Of a DNA stretch of 12,577 nt, positions 1 through 6,161 are shown piece by piece. The notes below the pieces were generated by a model. That model did no database searches and was not told where the DNA came from. It was given only the letters and a program-made list of their open reading frames with translations. The translations under genes and the position numbers were made by a program. Source of the stretch: Fibrobacterota bacterium. GTDB taxonomy: Bacteria > Fibrobacterota > Chitinivibrionia > Chitinivibrionales > JANQEN01. The stretch lies in the NCBI GenBank assembly GCA_030619215.1, contig JAUXBV010000037.1, positions 1-12,577 on the forward strand. The letters run 5' to 3'. Each line of letters begins with the position of its first letter. The first letter of the stretch is position 1.

Positions 1-1
1 C

Positions 2-973
2 ATTCCCCTGACGGATTTCTTTTCCGTTACTTCCAATGACACCATTAACCTTACCCTGCAGATACAATGGCTATCTTACACAAGCGATAATTCCGGCCTG
101 CCGAGTGATGACATTGCATCCATCATGACTGATGACGCCGGCGTGTTATGGGTCGGAACTGATATGGACGGCCTGGCAGCATTTGACGGCAGTAACTGGG
201 TCGTATATACAAGGCAAAACTCGGAGTTACCGGGTAATTCAGTCCAGGCACTGGCTCACGAGTCTGATGGTACGATATGGGTCGGTACTACATCAGGGGC
301 AGTATGCATTAAAAACAATATATGGCAGGTTTATACAGTTTTCAATTCGGATATTCCCAGTAATTATATCACATCTATCGCCATAGACAGTGCAGGAAAC
401 AGATGGTTCGGCACCAGTAATGGATGTGCTGAATTTGACGGGACAAACTGGACTCACCATACCGGCTCTCAAAATTCTATAATAGGCGCTGTTAATGCCA
501 TGACAGTTGACAGGCAGGGACTTGTTCTGGCCGGGACAGGAGACGGGTTGTTTATCTATGATAACAAACAGTGGGAAAACATCAAGGTCTCCACTACAGA
601 ATACCAGTATAACAGTATCCAGGATATTGCGGTTGATAACAACAATACCGCTTGGTTTTCGACATCAAAAGGGCTTGCCAGTTATAGTGAAGGAGAATGT
701 ACGATTTATGATAATATCGGCCTGGATTTTTTCACCAGTAAATTACAGAGCATTGCGGTTGATTGGAACAATATTGTCTGGGCAGGAAGTTTTTACGACG
801 GAACCATTGTTAAAGGCAGCAACCCTGCCGTCCTTTATAATGAAAAGAATACCGATGCGCTCAAAGATGCGATCAGGATCAATGATATCGATGCACACAC
901 AAAAAATACGATCTTTTTTGCAACGGAATATAGCGGAATAATTCTGATACAATTTACGTACGTTTACAAATAA
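2..973 (+). CDS. Beta-propeller protein (two-component-regulator propeller repeats), 5' end outside the window
   Basis: The reading frame is open from base 2 to the TAA at 971-973, giving 323 visible codons. The ATG at 125 is internal, because the repeat pattern already runs upstream of it (WLSYTSDNSGLPSDDIASI). The visible part is a tandem array of about six or seven blades, each with an NxWxxYT-like strand, a short SxLPxNxVxxI-like turn, a DxxGxxWVGT-like strand and a GLAxFDGxNW-like strand. This is the signature of the Reg_prop/YvrJ-type propeller family, found as sensor domains of hybrid two-component systems and in secreted FCB-group proteins. The last blades are more diverged and the protein ends without a kinase, DNA-binding or sorting domain. 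The upstream residues (IPLTDFFSV...) may be the end of another beta domain. The VWA gene starts 35 nt downstream, so the two are probably co-transcribed. Ligand or partner is unknown. The propeller call is firm and the role is inference. Confidence 0.85.
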   Translation: MPLTDFFSVTSNDTINLTLQIQWLSYTSDNSGLPSDDIASIMTDDAGVLWVGTDMDGLAAFDGSNWVVYTRQNSELPGNSVQALAHESDGTIWVGTTSGAVCIKNNIWQVYTVFNSDIPSNYITSIAIDSAGNRWFGTSNGCAEFDGTNWTHHTGSQNSIIGAVNAMTVDRQGLVLAGTGDGLFIYDNKQWENIKVSTTEYQYNSIQDIAVDNNNTAWFSTSKGLASYSEGECTIYDNIGLDFFTSKLQSIAVDWNNIVWAGSFYDGTIVKGSNPAVLYNEKNTDALKDAIRINDIDAHTKNTIFFATEYSGIILIQFTYVYK

Positions 974-1008
974 ATTTTTTCCTGGTTGAAAACAGGTTGG
1001 AGGGGTCT

Positions 1009-3495
1009 ATGAAAAAACATATAACCGTTTTAAAACGGGTTGCCTTTCGGTTTATCTATTTTTTCCTTACGATTTTTTTGTGTATCAGCACCCTGTCCGC
1101 TGAAAGAGTGGGTAAGGTCCTGTTTAAGGGGTATGCGGAGGATTTAAATGATACAACGATTCAGGTTCCCCGTGATATTATTGCACTGTCTGAGCATATT
1201 TATGTGGGGCACCCTGACAGCTTTATGGTCATTATCGATACACCGTCCATCTTTTTTATCATCGATCATTCCAGCAGTATGTATTACTACGACTATGACA
1301 GCGCAAACAGTATACTCTACCCGCCGCCGGATCCCCTCGGTTATCGCTTCAAGGTTGTCCGGGACCTTATAGATACGCTTTCAAACAAACGCAAGTTTCC
1401 CGGTATAGAAGTAGGTGTTGCTGTTTTCGGGAGCTGTCTCTATTATGACACAACTGACGGTATCACGGTGACAGTGACAGGCGAGCCCGGAGTAGGAGCT
1501 TTTGACGATGGCGGTTATATTCCATTATTAAAACTTGATCAGGATTATAATGGAAAGACCGGCGCCGAGATTATTAAAGAGAAGCTTCAAACCAAAACTA
1601 TTCAGAAGACCGTTCACATTGACTGGGCCGGGCCTGATACAACTATTAATTACGAATGGGTCGACCTGACCGCTCCCTCTACCTTTTTCTTCAGCCCGAA
1701 TACGGATATTAATATCGGTTTTACCGCTGCAAAAAAGGCTATGCGGTCCTCAACGTATGATCCCAAAAACCATTACGGCATATTTTTCTCCGACGGGGAG
1801 GCCACTGATGGTATGAATGCGGACGCGTATATTGCAGGAACGGGTGCTCCCACTACCTTTACCATCTTCTTTACCGAGACCGGTCAGGCACCGCAGGACC
1901 TGATAGATATGAACGCCAATATCCAGAACAACGGTTACTCATCATCAAACCCGTTGAGTGCCCTGTGGCCCTTTGAAGTAACTACCTATGAAGCATTAAT
2001 GACTTTTTTAATGAAAAACGTCATCTCCATTTTTGAACAGAATATACAGGTTATACCGAAAAATATCGCGATAAACGGCGGTAATGACAGTGTAATATGG
2101 GACGGGGAGAAATTTATTCTGCCGGGTATTATCCCGCTTACCGGTAAGGTAACGGATTTCAGCTATGATATCAGCTATACAATCAGGTATGACAGTATTG
2201 ATGTGAACGGCGATACCCATACGGTGGAGATTGACACCATGATTAATACGCAATTCTCCGCTGAGGTGGATTTTAATATGGCTGACCCTCCTGACTCAAC
2301 TGAGGCCTGGTACTGGGAGCGGGCGCTAAAGATGTATTATAACAGTAACCAGATTTCTATTATTGATGATGAGAATATGGAGAACCTGCAGCTGCAGTTC
2401 CCATTCAGTCCCGGTAGCGCCCATTATTCGTATACAAATGTCGAGGTCGAGGTTACAAACTCAAGAGGTAATCAGAAGGATAAAGAGACCTACAACCTTA
2501 AGAAACAGGGTTCTGACGACCTCTTTTCCGTGGAGTTTAAGCGTGAGCTTGATCCCGATAATATCAATCCCGGTGACGGAGTCCTGCAACATTACTCCAG
2601 GGACACACTCATAGTCGTATTCCGGAATAGCGAAACACCACGTCTTCCATTGGATACCCTGCGTATTATAGTACCGATTAAACTCAATGATCCGGTTGAT
2701 ATTGAATGCGCCTACTATTATGATAATAATGCTGACGGGTATGTTGACAGCATATACGTTAAAGCCACAACTGAGATTGAAGGCGGCCTGACCAATGCTC
2801 ATGTCAAGGAGATGCTGGATAATGCAATTACACTTCCAGCTTTCAGGAATTTTACAATAAATGGCAGTGGTGTTGATGCAGACGGTTTCCACATTGACGT
2901 TTCGGAGGACAGGTCAAATAATCCTACAACATATATTACATCGGACGATAAGTTAAAAGCTACTGAATACGTCTTCTCTACAGGCGGGAATGTTGAGGCA
3001 ATAACCGCTCCAATTTATGACAAGGTTGCACCTATTATCCACTGGGAGTCAAGGAGCGCTTACCTGGTGGATTATATGGTTGACACCGTATCAGACACCC
3101 TGACGGTTAAATTTTCGGAGCCTGTTAAGAGGGTAGATGCTGACGAGCCGTTTTATTTTCTGGACCGGGACAACAACAACAATTATACGGTCAAGCTTAA
3201 TGATGTCAGCCAGCCCGATCCTGATAAAATGGTGTTTTATGTAACCGATTTAAGTGGCGTTGACTATATGGAGGATGGCGATTCCCTGTGGATTCATGAA
3301 ACAGACCGTGTTTCCGACAAGGAGGGTAACCGGCAGAATAATACCAGAAATACCCGCCGTAAGCTGTATGTGAAGAAAAAGGTGATGCCGTATTCCTTTA
3401 TTCCAAAGGCTGTGTCTCCGGTAGACCTCACCAATTTTCATACATTTAAAATAGATCCGGACATAATATCGGTTCTGAATAACCAGGGAATTTAG
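1009..3495 (+). CDS. Secreted von Willebrand factor A domain protein, ended early by an in-frame TAG
   Basis: 828 codons. I chose ATG 1009 because a strong GGAGGGG ribosome-binding site (999-1005) lies just before it; the alternative TTG at 997 sits on that site. Residues 1-31 form a signal peptide (basic MKKH start, hydrophobic stretch, cleavage after LSA). Residues about 75-345 look like a VWA domain: the MIDAS motif DxSxS is visible as D86-H-S88-S-S90 after hydrophobic strand FFII, and FFSDGEATDG (D262) fits a later metal-site loop. Beta-rich repeats follow, including a calcium-loop-like DNNADGYVD near residue 575 and an Ig-like stretch (DKVAPIIHWES ... TLTVKFSEPV) near 665-710. VWA domains bind protein ligands through a divalent metal, so a surface adhesion role is likely. 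The frame stops at TAG 3493-3495, but the same frame continues with a recognisable C-terminal domain, so the present end is probably not the ancestral one. Confidence 0.85.
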   Translation: MKKHITVLKRVAFRFIYFFLTIFLCISTLSAERVGKVLFKGYAEDLNDTTIQVPRDIIALSEHIYVGHPDSFMVIIDTPSIFFIIDHSSSMYYYDYDSANSILYPPPDPLGYRFKVVRDLIDTLSNKRKFPGIEVGVAVFGSCLYYDTTDGITVTVTGEPGVGAFDDGGYIPLLKLDQDYNGKTGAEIIKEKLQTKTIQKTVHIDWAGPDTTINYEWVDLTAPSTFFFSPNTDINIGFTAAKKAMRSSTYDPKNHYGIFFSDGEATDGMNADAYIAGTGAPTTFTIFFTETGQAPQDLIDMNANIQNNGYSSSNPLSALWPFEVTTYEALMTFLMKNVISIFEQNIQVIPKNIAINGGNDSVIWDGEKFILPGIIPLTGKVTDFSYDISYTIRYDSIDVNGDTHTVEIDTMINTQFSAEVDFNMADPPDSTEAWYWERALKMYYNSNQISIIDDENMENLQLQFPFSPGSAHYSYTNVEVEVTNSRGNQKDKETYNLKKQGSDDLFSVEFKRELDPDNINPGDGVLQHYSRDTLIVVFRNSETPRLPLDTLRIIVPIKLNDPVDIECAYYYDNNADGYVDSIYVKATTEIEGGLTNAHVKEMLDNAITLPAFRNFTINGSGVDADGFHIDVSEDRSNNPTTYITSDDKLKATEYVFSTGGNVEAITAPIYDKVAPIIHWESRSAYLVDYMVDTVSDTLTVKFSEPVKRVDADEPFYFLDRDNNNNYTVKLNDVSQPDPDKMVFYVTDLSGVDYMEDGDSLWIHETDRVSDKEGNRQNNTRNTRRKLYVKKKVMPYSFIPKAVSPVDLTNFHTFKIDPDIISVLNNQGI
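3493..3495 (+). other. In-frame amber codon splitting the VWA gene
   Basis: This TAG lies between ...LNNQGI and DDLGLSQTTGG... in one continuous frame, and the frame does not shift on either side, so a single-base change of a sense codon (for example CAG, GAG, AAG or TGG to TAG) explains it. The downstream segment itself ends with TAG at 3844-3846, so TAG acts as an ordinary stop here. The base after the codon is G, and I see no known readthrough element, although I cannot rule one out by eye. Confidence 0.75.
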
Positions 3496-3846
3496 GATGA
3501 CCTTGGCTTATCTCAGACCACAGGCGGTTTATATTATGGCATGCTGATCATGGTTGTACCTGATCCGGAAAATATCGGCCAGTTCTTACCTGATATGGAG
3601 TTGAAAGGTTTTCTATCCGTATATGATGCTGTCGGAAATCAGGTTGTTGCAAGGAGTAAAATGGCCTGGTGGGATGAGAAAAAGAGCCTGGTTTATGTAT
3701 GGAATGTCAGGAATCATAACAACAGGACCGTGGGAGCGGCTATGTATGCAGCGGTTATTGAGATAGAAAATATTACAAAATCCCTGGGATATCAAAATGG
3801 GGGAGAAAAACAGGTAAAGAAGATATTTGTTGGGGTAGGGGAGTAG
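3496..3846 (+). pseudogene. C-terminal FlgD-like domain of the VWA protein, cut off by TAG
   Basis: 116 codons in the same frame as the VWA gene. The sequence runs from DDLGLSQTTGGLYYG through GMLIMVVPDPENIG, then LKGFLSVYDAVGNQVV, a strand LVYVWNVRNHNNRTVGAAMYAAVIEI, and ends in a lysine-rich strand KQVKKIFVGVGE. The order (hydrophobic strand, YDxxGNxV, VWxxRNxNxRxVGxxxYxAxIxI) is the FlgD Ig-like / C-terminal sorting-type fold seen at the end of secreted FCB-group proteins. If translated alone it would start at ATG 3541, but I see no ribosome-binding site before that ATG, so independent expression is unlikely. The segment shows no further stops or frameshifts, so the break is recent, is tolerated by readthrough, or is a sequence error. 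With a sense codon at 3493 the full protein would be 945 residues. Confidence 0.7.
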
Positions 3847-3863
3847 TATAGATCAAGCGGTGA

Positions 3864-3986
3864 CTCATACCTGGATGGGTTATGAGCCCCGTTTCTAAGA
3901 CCTCATTCCCGGTTCCCGGTCAGCCCCCCCTGACCACAAAGTTGGATTGGTGCTTGTTATGACCAGCCGCCGGCCGGGGATGAGGT
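3864..3986. repeat. Cluster of inverted repeats downstream of the VWA gene (possible terminator or structured RNA)
   Basis: Three stems are visible. CTCATA (3864-3869) pairs with TATGAG (3881-3886). ACCTCATTCCCGG (3900-3912) pairs with CCGGGGATGAGGT (3974-3986), 13 positions with one G-U. Nested inside it, GGTCAG (3918-3923) pairs with CTGACC (3930-3935) around a run of six C. The block is clearly more GC-rich than the sequence after it, and TTATTT follows the large stem. It could end transcription of the VWA gene, encode a small structured RNA, or be the remnant of a miniature inverted-repeat element. No known riboswitch was recognised. Confidence 0.5.
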
Positions 3987-4022
3987 TATTTACTGTTTCT
4001 TACAGGGTGCCCTATGGGTAAA

Positions 4023-4051
4023 AGTTTTATCACAAGAATTTGTGTAAAACT
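4023..4051. promoter_or_regulatory. AT-rich hairpin/palindrome upstream of the small lipoprotein gene
   Basis: AGTTTTA (4023-4029) pairs with TAAAACT (4045-4051), and directly inside it CACAA (4031-4035) pairs with TTGTG (4040-4044) around the loop GAAT. Only one base (T4030) is bulged, so the arms give 12 pairs in 29 bases. It lies about 105 nt before the lipoprotein start and could be an operator for a dimeric regulator or an RNA hairpin in the leader. The rest of 3987-4157 shows no gene and no convincing promoter. Confidence 0.4.
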
Positions 4052-4157
4052 CTTGTAGAAACAGTTATACAACTAAAGTTGCACCTTGTGCCGCGACTTA
4101 ACATAGGGCATTATTATGGAGAAGCGGTATATTACTTTTTAATAGAGGGAAAATACC

Positions 4158-4634
4158 ATGAATTGGAAATACATTGTAATATTAATCGCAGTATTCTTAT
4201 TGGCAGGCTGCGCGGCAACGATTCATCATTCGCCTACTGCTTCGATTCAGAATAGCAATGAGGCAAAAGAGATAATAAAGACGGTAATGCAGGAGCAGCC
4301 GGGTGAGTTAGCACCGGTTAAAGTTGAAGTAACAGATCGATACATTAAAATGCACCTGATAAAAACCGATCAGATGTATGGCTATAATATTCCCTGGAAT
4401 AACATTGTCTTTTTCAATAACATTGGAAAAATTAAAATAAAACAGAAAAGGCGGAACTCTAAAAAATGGTTTGTCATTTCCGTGATGGATAAAAATAACA
4501 ACCTGAAATGTGATATATATACTTTACAGGAAAGTAAAGCCAGGGAATTTGCCGACGCACTCTATACCTTACAGGCAAATAAAGTAAGCGGGAAAAATAA
4601 TAAAAATGAGAATGTAAGCTCATACTACAGGTAA
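4158..4634 (+). CDS. Small lipoprotein with a possible PH-like domain
   Basis: 158 residues. ATG 4158 follows AGAGGGA (4144-4150) at normal spacing. The N-terminus is a lipoprotein signal: a short basic/hydrophobic stretch ending in the lipobox LLAGC with Cys18 as the predicted acylated residue. The residue after Cys is Ala, giving no obvious inner-membrane retention signal. Residues about 50-145 alternate strands (VKVEVTDRYIKMHLI, YNIPWNNIVFFNNIGKIKI, KKWFVISVMDKNNNLKCDIY) and finish with a helix (ESKAREFADALYTLQ). Several strands followed by one C-terminal helix resemble bacterial PH-like domains, which mediate binding; this is a fold guess only. The gene stands alone between structured non-coding segments and ends before a terminator-like repeat. 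Function is unknown. Lipoprotein call is strong, domain call weak. Confidence 0.8.
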   Translation: MNWKYIVILIAVFLLAGCAATIHHSPTASIQNSNEAKEIIKTVMQEQPGELAPVKVEVTDRYIKMHLIKTDQMYGYNIPWNNIVFFNNIGKIKIKQKRRNSKKWFVISVMDKNNNLKCDIYTLQESKAREFADALYTLQANKVSGKNNKNENVSSYYR

Positions 4635-4663
4635 GTTGATTGACGGCGTAAATAATTCAAAGC

Positions 4664-4783
4664 AGAGGAGAAAAAAACCACCATGGGTTAAAAAGGAGAT
4701 GAATGTGCCCCACTCCCTCCAATAGTAGGCACTTTATAATAATATTCTCTCTGTTATATCGCCGTGGTGGTTTTTTGCCCTCT
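4664..4783. terminator. Long-loop inverted repeat, probable terminator after the lipoprotein gene
   Basis: AAAAAACCACCATGG (4672-4686) pairs with CCGTGGTGGTTTTTT (4762-4776), 15 pairs with one G-U, and AGAGG (4664-4668) pairs with CCTCT (4779-4783) outside it. The A-run/GC-core/T-run layout is that of a bidirectional intrinsic terminator, but the loop is about 75 nt, far longer than usual. The loop holds a smaller stem, GTGCC (4705-4709) with GGCAC (4728-4732), and an AAAAGGAG (4691-4698) followed by ATG at 4703. That ATG opens a 28-codon frame ending at 4789, which may be chance. Confidence 0.5.
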
Positions 4784-4826
4784 GTATAAAAGTAGCAAAT
4801 TTTAATGTAAGCTAAAGGAGACGATA

Positions 4827-5021
4827 ATGTATAAGAATTTGTTTTTAGTAATACTTAGCATTTCATTGTGCTCCGGTCAGGGATTTGTAACAGCAACAGC
4901 TATCAACAAGGCAGATGAGTATACAGGAACAATTGTGCTGGTTGATAGAAACTGTATTGAGAGGGGGATCGTGAATCGGGTATCCAGTTATAAAAAACAA
5001 CATATTACTACATATTTCTAA
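4827..5021 (+). pseudogene. Truncated 5' copy of the downstream metallopeptidase-like gene
   Basis: 64 codons with a good ribosome-binding site (AAAGGAG, 4814-4820) and a signal peptide (MYKNLFLVILSISLCSG). Over the first 45 codons it aligns without gaps to the start of the gene at 6162: by eye 24 of 45 residues match, including TIVLVD, NCI and the GQ after the signal peptide. At DNA level a 17-base block (ACAATTGTGCTGGTTGA) is identical. After ACTGTATTGA (ends 4960; the counterpart ends 6295) similarity stops abruptly, and an unrelated tail of about 19 residues leads to the stop at 5019-5021. The HExxH region and sorting tail of the full-length gene are absent. It is best read as the remnant of a tandem duplicate that lost its body. 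A short secreted peptide made from it is possible because start signals are intact. Confidence 0.7.
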
Positions 5022-5057
5022 AAAAGTTACACAATTTAGGCTAGAATTAACTTTTTT
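5020..5057. repeat. A/T-rich inverted repeat at the end of the truncated copy
   Basis: AAAAAAGTTA (5020-5029) is the exact reverse complement of TAACTTTTTT (5048-5057), with an 18-nt loop. It begins on the last bases of the truncated gene's stop codon and ends before the AAAGGA ribosome-binding site of the next gene. With only two G-C pairs it would be a weak terminator. It could also mark a rearrangement junction. Confidence 0.4.
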
Positions 5058-5084
5058 TTAATAATTATTTCAAAGGAAAAAGCA

Positions 5085-6086
5085 ATGCATACAAGTAAAT
5101 CGCTCTGTCTATTAGCCATAGTATCACTTTTTGTTTTCTCGTCATTTGCTCAGTATGAAAACAGGTCAGCGACCGAGTTAAGTACTAAAAGGTCCGTGGA
5201 TTATAATAGGAAATCATTACCGGAAGAAAACTTAGGGGATACAACAATTTTCTATGGTAATGCACCAACTCTTTATAAAGTTCAGGGCGATAGCGGTTGG
5301 GTTGCAGGTACAAACCTTTTTGGTGATGTGGCAAAGTGGCAAAGATTTGATGTTGGACAGTCATCTTTATTAAAAAGTTTTTCCATATATTTCGGAACTT
5401 ACAAAATTGTTAATACCGCAGATCAAATTCAAGTTACTGTGAGGGAAGCGGCAGGTAGCGGACCAACGGATGCTCCTGGCAATCTACTGTACAGTGATGA
5501 TATGACTGTTGATCAAATGGATACTCTTGATAAAAACACATTCTCTCTTGCCGGAGAAAATGTTAATGTGCCGGCCAGTTTTTATATTGGCGTTGAATGG
5601 GAAGGTATTGACGATTCATTTTCATTGTATCTGGACCAGGCAGACAATGGTGACAGTGCATATAGGGCCTGGGAAAAATGGAGTGATGGTTCTTTGCATC
5701 CTTTTCTGATAGCCTGGAGTGGTTTGGATACTGATTTATTTATAGAAGCAACAGTCTCTTATGCTACGGACAGCAAATACAAAGCAAACATTCAAAAACC
5801 GTTTGCCTTAAAACAAAACTATCCCAATCCGTTCTATACAAGTACCACTATTGAGTTTCACATGGTGATAAAAAGCGATGTTGTTTTGGAAATATACAAT
5901 ATAAAGGGAGAAAGAATTAAACAACTTTACAATGGAACTCTTTTCCCTGATAAATACAAATTTACTTGGGATTGCATAGACGAAAACGGAAGGTTTGTTT
6001 CAAGTGGTGTTTATTACATTGTGCTAACGAATGATAGAAATGGTTTTATATCCCAGGTAAAGAAAAAGATGTTTTTACTAAAGTAA
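5085..6086 (+). CDS. Secreted beta-rich protein with T9SS type A sorting domain
   Basis: 333 residues. ATG 5085 follows AAAGGA (5072-5077). Residues 1-22 are a signal peptide ending in FSSFAQ. Residues about 45-230 form an unrecognised beta-rich domain rich in Asp, Trp and aromatic strands (for example WQRFDVGQ, SFSIYFGTYKI, ASFYIGVEWEG), reminiscent of jelly-roll or carbohydrate-binding modules; I do not recognise a family. Residues about 239-333 are a classic sorting tail: PFALKQNYPNPF, then TTIEFHM, VLEIYNIKGERI, YKFTWDCIDENGR, SSGVYYIVL and a final lysine-rich strand. Such tails direct proteins through the type IX secretion system and are then often cleaved. No catalytic motif is seen, so a binding or structural role is more likely. 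It sits between the truncated duplicate and its full-length relative, with 75 nt to the next start. Confidence 0.85.
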   Translation: MHTSKSLCLLAIVSLFVFSSFAQYENRSATELSTKRSVDYNRKSLPEENLGDTTIFYGNAPTLYKVQGDSGWVAGTNLFGDVAKWQRFDVGQSSLLKSFSIYFGTYKIVNTADQIQVTVREAAGSGPTDAPGNLLYSDDMTVDQMDTLDKNTFSLAGENVNVPASFYIGVEWEGIDDSFSLYLDQADNGDSAYRAWEKWSDGSLHPFLIAWSGLDTDLFIEATVSYATDSKYKANIQKPFALKQNYPNPFYTSTTIEFHMVIKSDVVLEIYNIKGERIKQLYNGTLFPDKYKFTWDCIDENGRFVSSGVYYIVLTNDRNGFISQVKKKMFLLK

Positions 6087-6114
6087 AAAAAACGTAGCTA
6101 ATAGGAATTTCCTT

Positions 6115-6147
6115 TTCCCTAAAGAGCGCAAGGTGACCTTTAGGGAA
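6115..6147. promoter_or_regulatory. Perfect 10-bp hairpin just before the metallopeptidase ribosome-binding site
   Basis: TTCCCTAAAG (6115-6124) is the exact reverse complement of CTTTAGGGAA (6138-6147), with a 13-nt loop. The loop and second arm can also form AAGGT/ACCTT (6130-6140), which excludes the first stem. No T-run follows, so it is not a standard terminator. It ends a few bases before AAAGGAG (6150-6156) and so could affect translation of the gene starting at 6162, or protect its mRNA end. Confidence 0.4.
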
Positions 6148-6161
6148 TGAAAGGAGCAGAT

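Noticed and set aside
997..1008. TTG start giving four extra residues (MEGS) to the VWA protein
   Set aside because: The TTG lies on the GGAGGGG ribosome-binding site, and ATG 1009 begins a normal signal peptide.
3493..3495. TAG recoded as a sense codon throughout the genome
   Set aside because: The same frame ends with TAG at 3844-3846 and no other gene here has an internal TAG, so general recoding is not supported by this window.
4040..4255. 71-codon + strand frame overlapping the lipoprotein start
   Set aside because: It has no ribosome-binding site, overlaps the signal peptide of a convincing lipoprotein in another frame, and has no recognisable features.
6147..6161. Upstream ATG for the metallopeptidase gene
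   Set aside because: It overlaps the hairpin and the AAAGGAG site that serves ATG 6162, and would put MKGAD before a signal peptide that is already complete.
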